64,000 bases of DNA from contig NZ_CAADFC020000004.1 in the NCBI RefSeq assembly GCF_900696085.1, positions 62,001 through 126,000 on the forward strand. The letters run 5' to 3'. The notes under the pieces are model-generated. The model ran no database searches. It was not told where the DNA came from and saw nothing but the letters and a program-made list of their open reading frames with translations. The position numbers and the translations under genes were made by a program. Of the stretch, positions 1-9,677 are shown in pieces. Within the stretch, counting starts at the first letter, position 1; each line of letters starts with the position of its first letter. This stretch comes from Bradyrhizobium ivorense. Lineage in GTDB: Bacteria > Pseudomonadota > Alphaproteobacteria > Rhizobiales > Xanthobacteraceae.

Positions 1-832
1 GCATTTGCGTCGCGACGATCACCGGCTTCACGGCGAGCCGGCAGGCTCGCACCAGCTCCTTCTGGCGGCCGGGCACGTCCTCATGCGGAATTTCGACGCC
101 AAGATCGCCGCGCGCCACCATGATCGCGTCGGACAACTGGATGATATCGTCGATCCGCTCCAGCGCCGCGGGTTTCTCGATCTTGGTCATCAGGCCGGCG
201 CGATCGCCGATCAGGCCGCGCGCCTCGATGACGTCGGACGGCTTCTGCACAAAGGACAGCGCGACCCAGTCGACGCCGAGCCTCAACCCGAACTCCAGAT
301 CGGAGCGGTCCTTGGCGGTGAGCGGCGAAACATCGAGGACCGTCCCCGGCAGGTTGACGCCTTTGTGGTTGGAGATCACGCCGCCGACGATCACCTTGGC
401 CTCGATGAAATCGCTGCCGAGACTACTGACCCGAACGCGGATCCTGCCGTCATCGATCAGAAGATCGTGGCCGGGCGCCACCGCCGCAAAGATCTCCGGG
501 TGTGGGAGCGGGATCGCCGAGCGATCGCCATCCGATCCGGACAGCACGAACCGGATCGTCTCGCCGGCTTCGACGGTCAGTTTGCCATCGCGCACCGTGC
601 CGACGCGGATCTTCGGGCCCTGCAGATCCATCAGGATGCCGATCGGACGGCCGACCTCTTGTTCGAGCGCGCGGATCGCGGCATGAACCTCGGCGTGATG
701 GCTCTGGGTTCCGTGACTGAAGTTGAGACGGAAAGTATCGACGCCGGCCAGCAGCAGCGCTTTCAGCATCTCGGGTGAATCGCTGGCGGGGCCAACGGTT
801 GCAACGATCTTGGCTCGTCGATGACGACGCAT
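1..832 (-). CDS. pyk: Pyruvate kinase, 3' part beyond window
   Basis: Pyruvate kinase converts phosphoenolpyruvate and ADP to pyruvate and ATP in the cytoplasm. The leftward frame opens with [17 protein letters not shown], the usual N-terminus, followed by the FRLNFSHG substrate motif, the [10 protein letters not shown] strand, VALSFVQ and the [10 protein letters not shown] magnesium/substrate signature. About 277 residues are visible; the C-terminal part runs off the left edge. The ATG at 832 is preceded by GAGGTGATCC, a good ribosome site that overlaps the stop of the glycerate kinase upstream, so the two are very likely co-translated. With that kinase and the glyoxylate genes it completes a route to pyruvate, with enolase encoded elsewhere. 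Confidence 0.95.
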   Translation of the reverse strand, partial: MRRHRRAKIVATVGPASDSPEMLKALLLAGVDTFRLNFSHGTQSHHAEVHAAIRALEQEVGRPIGILMDLQGPKIRVGTVRDGKLTVEAGETIRFVLSGSDGDRSAIPLPHPEIFAAVAPGHDLLIDDGRIRVRVSSLGSDFIEAKVIVGGVISNHKGVNLPGTVLDVSPLTAKDRSDLEFGLRLGVDWVALSFVQKPSDVIEARGLIGDRAGLMTKIEKPAALERIDDIIQLSDAIMVARGDLGVEIPHEDVPGRQKELVRACRLAVKPVIVATQM

Positions 833-835
833 GGA

Positions 836-2140
836 TCACCTCGTTCTTGGCTTGCCGTCTGCGATCAGCACGGCACGAATATCGTTGACATTCGTGAGCG
901 TCGGCCCGGTGCGCACGAGGTCTCCAAGGCGATCGAAGAACGTGTAGCTGTCATGGGCCGCCAGAAATGCGCGCGCGTCGAGGCCTTCTGCGGCGGCGCG
1001 CTGCAGCGTATCCGGACCAATCAATGCACCAGCGGCATCTTCTGTTCCGTCGATGCCGTCGCTGTCGCCCGCAATGGCCCAGATATCAGGTGTGCGTGAC
1101 AGGGCGACGGCGAGGGCGAGCAGGAACTCGGTGTTGCGGCCGCCGCGGCCGGCCGGTCCCCGGCCGATCGTCACCGTCGTCTCGCCGCCGGAGAGCAGGA
1201 CCGCAGGGGCAGGGCCCGGCTGTGCCTGCGTCGCGACCGAGCGAGCGATCCCGGCCATCACAGTTCCGAGCTCGCGGGCTTCGCCTTCGAGCGCGTCCCC
1301 GAGGATGATCGGCGTGAGACCGGCGTCCCGGGCCGCACGGGCTGCGGCGTCAAGCGCAAGCGACGGGGCGGCGAGTAGGCGGACATCGGCATCGATCTCG
1401 CCGGGTTTTGGCGTCTCGTCGGCCTCGGTGAGGACCCGCCGCGCCGCCTCCGGCAGCTCGATCGCAAACCGCCGGACGATCTCTTGCGCATCGGCCTTTG
1501 TGCTCGGATCCGGCAGCGTCGGACCGGAGGCGATGGCCGTGGGATCATCGCCGGGAACGTCAGAAATCACCAGGGTCGCGAGCCGCGCGGGACGGGCGGC
1601 CAGCGCCAGCCGTCCGCCCTTGATCGCCGACAGGTGCTTGCGGACGACGTTCATCTCGGCGATCGTCGCGCCGCTCGCCAGCAATGCCCGGTTCACCGCC
1701 TGCTTGTCGGCAAGCGTCATCGGCGGCGCGGGAAGGGTCATCAGCGCGGAGCCGCCGCCGGAGATCAGCGCGATGACGAGATCGTCGGCCGCAAGTCCCT
1801 CAACCGCGCGCAGCATGCGAACCGCCGCGGCTTCGCTGGTCTCGTCCGGCACCGGATGCGAGGCCTCCAGCACCTCGATCCGGCCCGCCGGAACCGAATG
1901 GCCATGGCGCGTCACGATGACGCCTGACAGATCGACGTCAGGCCAGGCCGCGTCGAGACCCGCGGCCATCGCCGCCGATGCCTTGCCGGCGCCGACGACG
2001 ATGCATCGGCCCTTCGGCTTCGCCGGCAAGGCGCCGGCGATCGTGAGTTTTGGATCGGCGCTGGCAATTGCGGCATCGAAGATTTGCCGCAGGGCAGTGC
2101 GCGCGCGCAGGTCAGTCCATTTTGCGTTCAATCGCCGCAC
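836..2140 (-). CDS. ttuD: Glycerate 2-kinase (MOFRL/TtuD family)
   Basis: A 434-residue protein of the GckA/TtuD family, which phosphorylates D-glycerate to 2-phosphoglycerate; older annotations call it hydroxypyruvate reductase. The N-terminal domain shows VVGAGKASAAMA (residues ~47-58), the glycine-rich ALISGGGSAL and the VRKHLSAIKGGRLA stretch. The C-terminal MOFRL domain shows LLSGGETTVTI, GGRNTEFLLALA and AGDSDGIDGTEDAAGA. It lies directly upstream of pyruvate kinase with 3 bases between the two frames. It takes the glycerate produced by the divergent gcl-hyi-glxR genes, so the context strongly supports the kinase reading over the reductase name. Confidence 0.93.
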   Translation of the reverse strand: MRRLNAKWTDLRARTALRQIFDAAIASADPKLTIAGALPAKPKGRCIVVGAGKASAAMAAGLDAAWPDVDLSGVIVTRHGHSVPAGRIEVLEASHPVPDETSEAAAVRMLRAVEGLAADDLVIALISGGGSALMTLPAPPMTLADKQAVNRALLASGATIAEMNVVRKHLSAIKGGRLALAARPARLATLVISDVPGDDPTAIASGPTLPDPSTKADAQEIVRRFAIELPEAARRVLTEADETPKPGEIDADVRLLAAPSLALDAAARAARDAGLTPIILGDALEGEARELGTVMAGIARSVATQAQPGPAPAVLLSGGETTVTIGRGPAGRGGRNTEFLLALAVALSRTPDIWAIAGDSDGIDGTEDAAGALIGPDTLQRAAAEGLDARAFLAAHDSYTFFDRLGDLVRTGPTLTNVNDIRAVLIADGKPRTR

Positions 2141-2227
2141 TCCGGCCAGATGTTGACTATGTATGGCGTCGAAAGCGGCGGCAGTCCAGATGGTGAGGGC
2201 TATTATTCAATCTGCTGCTGGCGACCC

Positions 2228-3010
2228 CTATTGGCGAAACTCGTTGGTCAGCTCACCGATGCCGTCGATGGCGATGGTGACCGTGTTGACGGGCTCCTTC
2301 ATCACGCCGACGCCGATCGACGTGCCGCAACAAATCAGGTCGCCAGGCAGCAGCGTCATGTCGTGCGAGATCTTGCTGACCAGCCCCTGCGCGCTGACGA
2401 TCATGTCCGCGATCGGGTAATTCTGCCGCTCGACGCCGTTGAGGATGGTGCGCACCACCAGGCTTGCCGGGTCGAGGCCGGAGGCCACGACCGGTCCAAA
2501 CGGACCGTAACCATCAAATCCCTTGGCCCGCGCCCATTGCGCGAAGGTCGGGTCGCGATTGAGGATATCGGCGGCCGTGATGTCGTTGGTGCAGGTATAG
2601 CCGAAGATGTAATCATCGGCGTCTTCAGGCGCGATCGCGGTGCAGGTCTTGCCGATGACGATGCCAAGCTCGCCCTCATAGGTCGTCTTGCCCTCGTAGC
2701 TCGAGGGACGGGTGACGACGGCGCCGGGCGCGGTGACGCTGGTCGGCGCTTTCAAGAGGTACAACGGCTCGGGCGGCTCCGGCGATTTCAGCTTGGCCGC
2801 CAGCGCGTGAAAATTATTCCACAGCGCGATGATCTTGGACGGCTCGGTCGGGGCGAGCAGCTCGACGTCGTCGAGCGCCAGCGTCGCGCTCGTGGGCCGC
2901 GTCTCGCCGAACATATCGCCGGTGTGCACGGCGATGCCGGATGAGGTGAGTTGTCCGAAGCCGACCTTTTCGTTGTGGCGGAAGCGGACCCAGCGTTTGA
3001 TCTCGGTCAT
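2228..3010 (-). CDS. Fumarylacetoacetate hydrolase (FAH) family protein
   Basis: A 260-residue FAH-family protein; members cleave C-C bonds or decarboxylate/tautomerise 2-keto acids with a bound divalent metal. The fold signature is visible as YEGELGIVIGKTC with the metal-binding glutamates, then GYTCTNDITAADIL, KGFDGYGPFGPVV, and GDLICCGTSIGVG near the C-terminus. The ATG at 3010 lies 5 bases after the preceding stop; a GTG at 3019 overlapping that stop (GTGA) is an alternative start. It sits in the leftward set with the ketopantoate-reductase-like gene and glycerate kinase. The exact substrate cannot be told from sequence; fumarylpyruvate-like or other 2-oxo-3-enoate acids are plausible. 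Confidence 0.88.
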   Translation of the reverse strand: MTEIKRWVRFRHNEKVGFGQLTSSGIAVHTGDMFGETRPTSATLALDDVELLAPTEPSKIIALWNNFHALAAKLKSPEPPEPLYLLKAPTSVTAPGAVVTRPSSYEGKTTYEGELGIVIGKTCTAIAPEDADDYIFGYTCTNDITAADILNRDPTFAQWARAKGFDGYGPFGPVVASGLDPASLVVRTILNGVERQNYPIADMIVSAQGLVSKISHDMTLLPGDLICCGTSIGVGVMKEPVNTVTIAIDGIGELTNEFRQ

Positions 3011-3015
3011 TCTGG

Positions 3016-4032
3016 TCACGCCACCGCCAGCGATTTCGCATCGGCGACCGCGGCCCCGTCGTAGAGGCCCGCGATCCTGCTGCGTTGCGCGACCAGCGCC
3101 AGCACCGCATCGAGCGCCGGTGTTGCGATCCCGGTCATCCGGCCCATCTCCTGGACCACGGTGATCAAGGGATCGATCTCGACCGGACGTCCGCGCTCGA
3201 GATCCTGCAGCATCGAGGTCTTGTGCGCGCCGACCTTGCGGGCGCCTTCGATGCGGCGCTCGACATCGACGCGGAATTTGACGCCGAGACTTTCCGCGAT
3301 CGCCTGCGACTCCAGCATGATCGCCTTGGAGAGCGCGCGCGTGGCGGGATCGGTGCAGATCACGTCGAGGGTCGCATGGGTCAGGGCGCTGATCGGGTTG
3401 AAGCAGACATTTCCCCAGAGCTTGAGCCAGATCTCGTCGCGGATGCGCTCGAGAACCGGCGCCTTCATGCCCGCCGCCGTGAACAGCTCGGAGAGGCTGG
3501 TGACGTCGGACGTGATCTCGCCCGAGGGCTCGCCGAGCGGGAAATTGTTGCCGTAGACGTGGCGGATCACGCCGGGCGCCTCGATCTCGGTCGCCGGATA
3601 GACCACGCAGCCGATGGCGCGCTCCGGGCCAAGCTCGCGCCACTGCCGGCCGCCGCGATCGATGCTCTCGAGCGTCGAGCCTTCGAGCCGGCCGCCGTGC
3701 TTGTAGAAATACCAGTAGGGAATTCCGTTGACCGCGGTGACGATGCGGGTCCGCGGTCCCAGCAGGGGCTGCATCTGTTCGATCACGCCGGTGATCGAAT
3801 GCGCCTTCAGCGAGATGATGATGAAATCCTGCTCGCCCAGCTCGCGCGGATCGTCGGTGCAGCGCGGATGCACCACGCGTTCCTCATCGCCGATCAGGAG
3901 CTTCAGCCCGTTCTGCCGCATCGCGGCGAGATGGGCGCCGCGCGCAATCAGGCTGACGTCGGCGCCAGCGCGCATGAACTCGACACCGAGATAACCGCCG
4001 ATCGCGCCGGCGCCGTAGATGCAGATCCTCAT
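3016..4032 (-). CDS. 2-dehydropantoate 2-reductase family protein
   Basis: A 338-residue NAD(P)-dependent reductase of the PanE/ApbA family, which reduces ketopantoate or related 2-oxo acids. It begins with the Rossmann motif MRICIYGAGAIGGYLG, followed by a typical DFIIISLKAHS and TAVNGIPYWYF; the C-terminal all-helical domain carries WLKLWGNVCFNPISALT and the conserved late EIDPL segment. The neighbours are an FAH-family hydrolase (5-base gap) and glycerate kinase, not pantothenate genes, so I infer it acts on another 2-oxo acid in a catabolic setting rather than being the biosynthetic PanE. No panE symbol is given for that reason. Confidence 0.88.
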   Translation of the reverse strand: MRICIYGAGAIGGYLGVEFMRAGADVSLIARGAHLAAMRQNGLKLLIGDEERVVHPRCTDDPRELGEQDFIIISLKAHSITGVIEQMQPLLGPRTRIVTAVNGIPYWYFYKHGGRLEGSTLESIDRGGRQWRELGPERAIGCVVYPATEIEAPGVIRHVYGNNFPLGEPSGEITSDVTSLSELFTAAGMKAPVLERIRDEIWLKLWGNVCFNPISALTHATLDVICTDPATRALSKAIMLESQAIAESLGVKFRVDVERRIEGARKVGAHKTSMLQDLERGRPVEIDPLITVVQEMGRMTGIATPALDAVLALVAQRSRIAGLYDGAAVADAKSLAVA

Positions 4033-4113
4033 GAAACCCCCACGAGCAGAGTGAAGACAGACGAGCCGCGCCGGCCCGAACGATTTGTGTGGTCGTGATC
4101 GAGACGAAACTTC

Positions 4114-4521
4114 CTAGGCCGCCTGCACCGCACCGGCCTGATCGCTGGCAAAGGCGATATCCCGCTTGCTGACAACGCCGACAAGCCGGCCATTGTCGAT
4201 GACGGGGACGTGGCGGATTTGATGACAGATCATGAGGCGCTCGACATAGGCGAGCCGGTCCTGCGACCTGCAGGACACCAGCGGCCGCGCCGAGATGAAT
4301 TGCGAAACTTTCGAGGAGAGGCCGCTCGCGCCGCGCTCCGCGATCGCGGCGACAACGTCGCGCTCCGAAAACATCCCGATCACCGCCTCCGCGGCATTCC
4401 TGACGACAAGTGCGCCGACATTGCTGGCGCGCATCAGGCCGGCCGCGACGCCGACGGTCTCGTTCCAGGCGATCGCCACCGTGCGCGGGCTCTTGCTGCG
4501 CAGGATATCTGCGACGTGCAT
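4114..4521 (-). CDS. CBS-domain pair protein
   Basis: A 135-residue protein made almost entirely of two CBS domains, which together bind adenosyl ligands (AMP, ATP, NADH or similar) and act as energy sensors. Repeat 1 spans residues ~8-62 (VGALVVRNAAEAVIGMFSERDVV) and repeat 2 ~75-128 (IRHVPVIDNGRLVGVVSKRDI); both end in the typical G-hydrophobic-(S/T)-x-x-D signature. It is the first gene of the leftward set, 81 bases ahead of the ketopantoate-reductase-like gene, so it may share their transcript. Stand-alone CBS proteins are common in this bacterial group; the partner is unknown. Confidence 0.9.
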   Translation of the reverse strand: MHVADILRSKSPRTVAIAWNETVGVAAGLMRASNVGALVVRNAAEAVIGMFSERDVVAAIAERGASGLSSKVSQFISARPLVSCRSQDRLAYVERLMICHQIRHVPVIDNGRLVGVVSKRDIAFASDQAGAVQAA

Positions 4522-4653
4522 GGCAGGTCCTCCCGATTGCTATCGTGCCGACGCAGATCGTGGTATACATTATCCCAGTTGTCAAACGGTAATTTGCGAG
4601 AGAAAACTGATGAAAATGGCACGAATACTTACCTATCCGGGACAGTAGACGGC

Positions 4654-4691
4654 TTGACATAGACATCAATTGGTATGCCAAATGCCAATTG
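4654..4691 (+). promoter_or_regulatory. Putative promoter and operator of the IclR gene
   Basis: A TTGACA box at 4654-4659 is followed by an inverted repeat with 7-base perfect arms, CAATTGG (4667-4673) and CCAATTG (4685-4691). It sits 63 bases before the IclR regulator's ATG and between the divergent transcription units. Position and symmetry suggest an autoregulatory operator that could also affect the leftward CBS-gene promoter. No clean -10 at standard spacing is visible, so the promoter part is weaker than the inverted repeat. Confidence 0.45.
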
Positions 4692-4753
4692 AAACCGTAG
4701 CTTGCGCTCGGTACCGCGGCGTCAGAAACGCGAAACGGATAAGGCAGGTCGTC

Positions 4754-5605
4754 ATGAAAAAAGAACTGGCCCGGCCCAAGCCCACCGATCCCGCCTGTCG
4801 CGACCAGCCGGGCCAGGACTCGCGCGATGGCGGCGTGCAATCCGTCGATCGCGCGCTGCATATCATCGAAACACTTGCCGAAGATGACGAAGGCTACCGG
4901 CTCACCGATCTTGCGATCCGCACCGGCCTGTCGCCGTCGACCGTTCACCGCCTGCTGACGACGCTGGAGAACCGCCGCTTCGTGCAGTTCGATCGCGAGG
5001 AATCGAAATGGCACATCGGCGCTCAGAGCTTCGTGGTCGGCTCGACTTTCACGCGCCGGCGCAATTGCGCCGCGCAGGCGCTGCCCTATTTGCGCAAGCT
5101 GCGCGACCTGACCCGAGAGACCGCCAACCTTGCCGTGGTCGACGATGAGTCGATCATCGTCGTCTCCCGGATCGAAAGCCGGGAGATCATGCGTTCGCTG
5201 ACCAAGGTCGGCGGACGCGTCGCGATGATCGCCTCGGGCCTCGGCAAGGCGGTGCTGGCCGCTTACTCCGACGCCGATGTCAACGCGATCATCCGCCGCC
5301 GCGGCATGCCGCGCCTGACCGAAAAGTCGATCGTGCGGCCCGGCGAACTGTTCAAGGAACTGGAGACGGTGCGGCGCCAGGGCTTTGCGCTGGATGACGA
5401 GGAGGCGCGGCGCGGCCTGCGCTGCGTGGCCTCGGTCGTCTTCAACGATTGCAGCGAGCCGTTTGCCGCGATTTCGGTGTCGGGCATGGCGGACCGGCTG
5501 ACCGATGAACGCCTGCCGGAAATCGGCGCCATCGTGCACCAGGTCGCCGCCGAGTTCACGGCCGAACTGCGCGGAAACCGGCACGCACTGCCGGAACAGG
5601 CGTGA
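4754..5605 (+). CDS. IclR-family transcriptional regulator
   Basis: A 283-residue IclR-type regulator. The N-terminal winged helix covers residues ~25-85 (VQSVDRALHIIETL then LTDLAIRTGLSPSTVHRLLTTLENRRFVQ); the C-terminal effector domain includes ASGLGKAVLAAYSD, DDEEARRGLRCVASVVF and AAISVSG. I chose the ATG at 4754 because AAGGCAGG lies just upstream; the frame stays open further upstream without a better start. It is immediately upstream of, and parallel to, gcl-hyi-glxR, and divergent from the CBS-to-pyk genes. IclR proteins such as AllR and BhcR respond to glyoxylate, so control of the neighbouring genes by glyoxylate is a reasonable inference. Confidence 0.92.
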   Translation: MKKELARPKPTDPACRDQPGQDSRDGGVQSVDRALHIIETLAEDDEGYRLTDLAIRTGLSPSTVHRLLTTLENRRFVQFDREESKWHIGAQSFVVGSTFTRRRNCAAQALPYLRKLRDLTRETANLAVVDDESIIVVSRIESREIMRSLTKVGGRVAMIASGLGKAVLAAYSDADVNAIIRRRGMPRLTEKSIVRPGELFKELETVRRQGFALDDEEARRGLRCVASVVFNDCSEPFAAISVSGMADRLTDERLPEIGAIVHQVAAEFTAELRGNRHALPEQA

Positions 5606-5738
5606 CGGCCGCCGCTTCCGACGCATCCGATTTTCCATCGCTTCGCCGGCGCTAATCATTTGAAGACGCGCAAAAAATCTCGAGCGTTGCCACAGGGCGG
5701 AAAATCCAATCGCCGGCGTTGAGATCGACGCGCGCGAG

Positions 5739-5786
5739 TTTGATGATCCTCTTCGAGCCAACTCGTAACGAAGCGGGGTCATCAAA
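5739..5786 (+). promoter_or_regulatory. Leader hairpin occluding the gcl start region
   Basis: Outer arms TTTGATGA (5739-5746) and TCATCAAA (5779-5786) are perfect complements. Pairing continues inward through 5747-5750 with 5775-5778 (two G-U pairs) and, past a one-base bulge at C5774, CTTCG (5751-5755) pairs with CGAAG (5769-5773). That gives about 17 pairs around a 13-base loop. The GGGG at 5775-5778, the only Shine-Dalgarno-like stretch, and the first base of the gcl ATG are both inside the stem. Seen directly: the complementarity. Inferred: translational control of gcl. Confidence 0.6.
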
Positions 5787-7567
5787 TGAAGATGCGAGCA
5801 GTCGATGCAGCGGTACGCATTCTCGAGCGCGAAGGGATCAGCTGCGCCTTCGGCGTTCCCGGCGCTGCGATCAACCCGCTTTACTCTGCGCTGAAGAAGC
5901 GCGGCTCGATCCGCCACATTCTGGCGCGGCATGTCGAGGGCGCCTCGCATATGGCGGAAGGCTATACCCGGGCGAAGGCCGGCAATATCGGCGTGTGCAT
6001 CGGCACCTCGGGACCGGCCGGCACCGACATGATCACCGGGCTCTATTCGGCGATCGCCGATTCGATCCCGATCCTCTGCATCACCGGGCAGGCGCCGCGG
6101 GCGCGGCTCTACAAGGAAGACTTCCAGGCCGTCGATATCGAGTCGATCGCCAAGCCGGTGACCAAATGGGCGGTCACGGTGCGCGAGCCGGCGCTGGTGC
6201 CGCGCGTGTTCAGCCAGGCCTTTCACATCATGCGGTCGGGGCGGCCCGGACCGGTGCTGATCGATCTTCCGCTCGACGTGCAGCTCGCCGAAATCGAGTT
6301 CGATGACGAGGTCTATTCGTCGCTGCCGGTCTACAAGCCGACCGCGACCCGCAAGCAGATCGAGAAGGCGCTCGAGATGCTCAACGCCGCGGAGCGGCCG
6401 CTGATCGTCGCCGGCGGCGGCGTGATCAACGCCGATGCGTCGGACCTGCTGGTCGCCTTCGCGGAGGCGGTCAACGTTCCCGTGGTCCCGACGCTGATGG
6501 GCTGGGGCGTCATCCCCGACGATCACCCGCTGATGGCGGGCATGGCCGGCCTGCAGACCAGCCACCGCTATGCCAACGCGACGCTGCTGCAATCCGACTT
6601 CGTGCTCGGCATCGGCAACCGCTGGGCCAACCGGCACACCGGCTCGATCGAGACCTACACCAAGGGCCGCAAGTTCGTCCATGTCGACATCGAGCCGACC
6701 CAGATCGGCCGCGTGTTCAATCCCGATCTCGGCATCGCGTCGGACGCCAAGGCCGCGCTGGAATTGTTCGTCAGCGTCGCCAAGGAGTGGCGCAAGACCG
6801 GCAAGCTGCGCGACCGTCAGGCCTGGCCGGCCTCCTGCCGCGACCGCAAGCGCTCGATGCTGCGCAAGAGTCATTTCGACAACATCCCGATCAAGCCGCA
6901 GCGGGTCTACGAGGAGATGAACAAGGCGTTCGGCCGCGACACCTGCTACGTGACCGTGATCGGATTGTCGCAGATCGCCGGCGCGCAATTCCTCAGCGTC
7001 CATCGTCCGCGCAACTGGATCAACGCGGGGCAGGCCGGGCCGCTCGGCTGGACACTGCCGGCCGCGCTCGGCGTGCGCGCCGCCGATCCGGACCGCGAGA
7101 TCGTCGCGCTGTCCGGCGACTATGATTTCCAGTTCCTGATCGAGGAGCTCGCGGTCGGGGCGCAGTTCAATCTGCCCTACATCCATGTCGTCGTGAACAA
7201 TTCCTATCTCGGGCTGATCCGGCAGGCGCAGCGCGGTTTTGAGATGGACTACCAGGTCCAGCTGTCGTTCGAGAACATCAACGCGCCGGAGCTCGGCGCC
7301 TACGGCGTCGACCATGTCGCCGTCGCCGAGGGGTTGGGCTGCAAGGCGATCCGGGTGACCGATCCGAACGACGCCCAGGCGGCGTTCGCCACCGCGCGCG
7401 AGCTGATGGCCAAGCATCGCGTCCCCGTGGTGGTGGAGTTCATCCTCGAGCGCGTCACCAACATCGCGATGGGAACCGAGATCGACAACATCGTCGAGTT
7501 CGAGGAGGTGCTGGATCTTCCGCTGGATGACGTCCCGAGCACACGCGGCACGCTGCTGCCGGCCTAA
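5786..7567 (+). CDS. gcl: Glyoxylate carboligase (tartronate-semialdehyde synthase)
   Basis: Joins two glyoxylate molecules to tartronate semialdehyde and CO2 using thiamine diphosphate, FAD and Mg. The 593 residues match the E. coli Gcl length and pattern from the first residues ([10 protein letters not shown]...GVPGAAINP). The diagnostic Val of this enzyme, in place of the catalytic Glu of other ThDP enzymes, is present at residue 50 in ARHVEGASH. Also visible are [29 protein letters not shown] and the ThDP-binding [16 protein letters not shown]...VVNNSYLGL. It heads a three-gene unit with hyi and glxR. The start ATG is buried in a leader hairpin; a second ATG lies 6 bases on. Confidence 0.97.
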   Translation: MKMRAVDAAVRILEREGISCAFGVPGAAINPLYSALKKRGSIRHILARHVEGASHMAEGYTRAKAGNIGVCIGTSGPAGTDMITGLYSAIADSIPILCITGQAPRARLYKEDFQAVDIESIAKPVTKWAVTVREPALVPRVFSQAFHIMRSGRPGPVLIDLPLDVQLAEIEFDDEVYSSLPVYKPTATRKQIEKALEMLNAAERPLIVAGGGVINADASDLLVAFAEAVNVPVVPTLMGWGVIPDDHPLMAGMAGLQTSHRYANATLLQSDFVLGIGNRWANRHTGSIETYTKGRKFVHVDIEPTQIGRVFNPDLGIASDAKAALELFVSVAKEWRKTGKLRDRQAWPASCRDRKRSMLRKSHFDNIPIKPQRVYEEMNKAFGRDTCYVTVIGLSQIAGAQFLSVHRPRNWINAGQAGPLGWTLPAALGVRAADPDREIVALSGDYDFQFLIEELAVGAQFNLPYIHVVVNNSYLGLIRQAQRGFEMDYQVQLSFENINAPELGAYGVDHVAVAEGLGCKAIRVTDPNDAQAAFATARELMAKHRVPVVVEFILERVTNIAMGTEIDNIVEFEEVLDLPLDDVPSTRGTLLPA

Positions 7568-7606
7568 GCCCTCCTTCAACGCTGCCTCAAGCGGAGACAA
7601 CGGACC

Positions 7607-8392
<786 letters not shown>

Positions 8393-8415
8393 TTAAGCTG
8401 ACAGGAGCGACGACA

Positions 8416-9303
8416 ATGAAGAATATCGGATTCATCGGGCTGGGCACCATGGGACGCCCGATGGCCGGCCATCTCCTGGCTGCCGGCTACAGCCTGTTCC
8501 TGCACGACGTCGCGCCGCTGCCGGCGGACCTGATCGGGGCCGGCGCGGTCGCCTGCGAGTCGGGCAGGCAAGTGGCGCAGGAATCCGATGCTGTCATCAT
8601 CATGGTGCCGGACACCTCGCATGTCGAAGCCGTGCTGTTCGGCAAGGGCGGCGTCGCGGAGGGCCTCTCCAAGGGAATGATCCTGGTCGACATGAGCTCG
8701 ATCTCGCCGCTCGCGACCAAGGAGTTCGCGCGCAAGATCGAAGCGCTGGGGGCCGACTATCTCGACGCGCCGGTGTCCGGTGGCGAGGTCGGCGCCAAGG
8801 CGGCGAGCCTGACCATCATGGTCGGCGGCAAGGAGCGGGCGTTCAACACCATGAAGCCGCTGTTCGAGCGGATGGGCAAGAACATCACGCTGGTGGGCGG
8901 CAACGGCGATGGTCAAACCACCAAGGTTGCGAACCAGATCATCGTGGCGCTGACCATCGAGGCGGTGAGCGAAGCCCTGCTGTTCGCATCGAAGGCCGGC
9001 GCCGATCCGGCGCTGGTGCGCCAGGCGCTGATGGGCGGCTTTGCGTCGTCCCGGATTCTTGAAGTGCATGGCGAACGGATGGTGAAGCGCAATTTCGAGC
9101 CGGGCTTCCGCATCGAGTTGCATCAGAAGGATCTCAACCTCGCGCTGGAAGGGGCGCGGGCGCTTGGACTGTCGCTGCCGGGTACCGCAAACGCCCAGCA
9201 GCTGTTCAATGCCTGCAGCGCCCTTGGCGGCAAGGCGTGGGACCACTCGGCGATCCTGCGTGCGCTGGAGGTGATGGCGAGCCACGAGGTGGCGGCCGCC
9301 TGA
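8416..9303 (+). CDS. glxR: Tartronate semialdehyde reductase (2-hydroxy-3-oxopropionate reductase)
   Basis: A 295-residue beta-hydroxyacid dehydrogenase that reduces tartronate semialdehyde to D-glycerate with NAD(P)H. Visible features are the Rossmann motif MKNIGFIGLGTMGRPMAGHL, the substrate-site DAPVSGGEVGAKAASLTIMVGG, and the catalytic-lysine segment GDGQTTKVANQIIVALTIEAVSEAL. The ATG at 8416 follows AGGAG at 8403-8407. It closes the gcl-hyi-glxR unit, 23 bases after hyi, and its product glycerate is the substrate of the glycerate 2-kinase encoded divergently at 836-2140. A strong hairpin follows at 9326-9357. Confidence 0.95.
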   Translation: MKNIGFIGLGTMGRPMAGHLLAAGYSLFLHDVAPLPADLIGAGAVACESGRQVAQESDAVIIMVPDTSHVEAVLFGKGGVAEGLSKGMILVDMSSISPLATKEFARKIEALGADYLDAPVSGGEVGAKAASLTIMVGGKERAFNTMKPLFERMGKNITLVGGNGDGQTTKVANQIIVALTIEAVSEALLFASKAGADPALVRQALMGGFASSRILEVHGERMVKRNFEPGFRIELHQKDLNLALEGARALGLSLPGTANAQQLFNACSALGGKAWDHSAILRALEVMASHEVAAA

Positions 9304-9325
9304 GCTTCGACGCGACGCAATGACA

Positions 9326-9357
9326 GAGCCCGCCGAACTCTGCGGTCCGGCGGGCTC
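9326..9357. terminator. Hairpin between convergent genes
   Basis: Perfect 10-base arms GAGCCCGCCG (9326-9335) and CGGCGGGCTC (9348-9357) with a 12-base loop lie between the glxR stop and the convergent small secreted gene. There is no U-tract on either side, so it may be a bidirectional, weak or Rho-assisted terminator or an mRNA-end stabiliser. Confidence 0.6.
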
Positions 9358-9383
9358 CACGAAAGGTGCTTTAGCAGCGGGCA

Positions 9384-9677
9384 CTAGTAGTCCGGGCCGA
9401 CGCCGAAGCTGAAGCCAGGTCCGTGCACGCCGATGCCCGGGCGACGGTAGTAGCCGCGATCGTAGTCGTCGTAGTACCGCTCCCGGTAATAGGTGTCGGC
9501 GCGTCCGTAGCGATCGCCGCGCGTGTGCCAGCATCGTCCGGCGTCATTACAGACCATCCGAGTCTGCTGGAGCAGCGGTGAACTGCTTCCGGTGTATAGC
9601 TCGCCTGCCGTCGCATAGGTGCCGGAGGCTATGAGGGCGCCGGCGCCCGCGAGCGCTGCCAATGTCAGCTTTCTCAT
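9384..9677 (-). CDS. Small secreted Tyr/Arg-rich protein
   Basis: A 97-residue protein with an N-terminal signal peptide: MRKLTLAALAGAGALIASG, then ATAGEL, with a likely cleavage after TYATA. The mature part has one Cys pair (VCNDAGRCWHTRG, possible disulfide) followed by a tail rich in Tyr, Arg, Asp and Gly and ending VGPDY. AAGGAG lies just upstream of the ATG. Small exported proteins with such YY/RR-rich tails are common in Bradyrhizobium and have no assigned function; periplasmic location is inferred from the signal peptide. It is convergent with glxR. Confidence 0.75.
   Translation of the reverse strand: MRKLTLAALAGAGALIASGTYATAGELYTGSSSPLLQQTRMVCNDAGRCWHTRGDRYGRADTYYRERYYDDYDRGYYRRPGIGVHGPGFSFGVGPDY

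Noticed and set aside
5..778. 257-codon open frame on the plus strand
   Set aside because: It is antisense to a clear pyruvate kinase frame with family motifs throughout.
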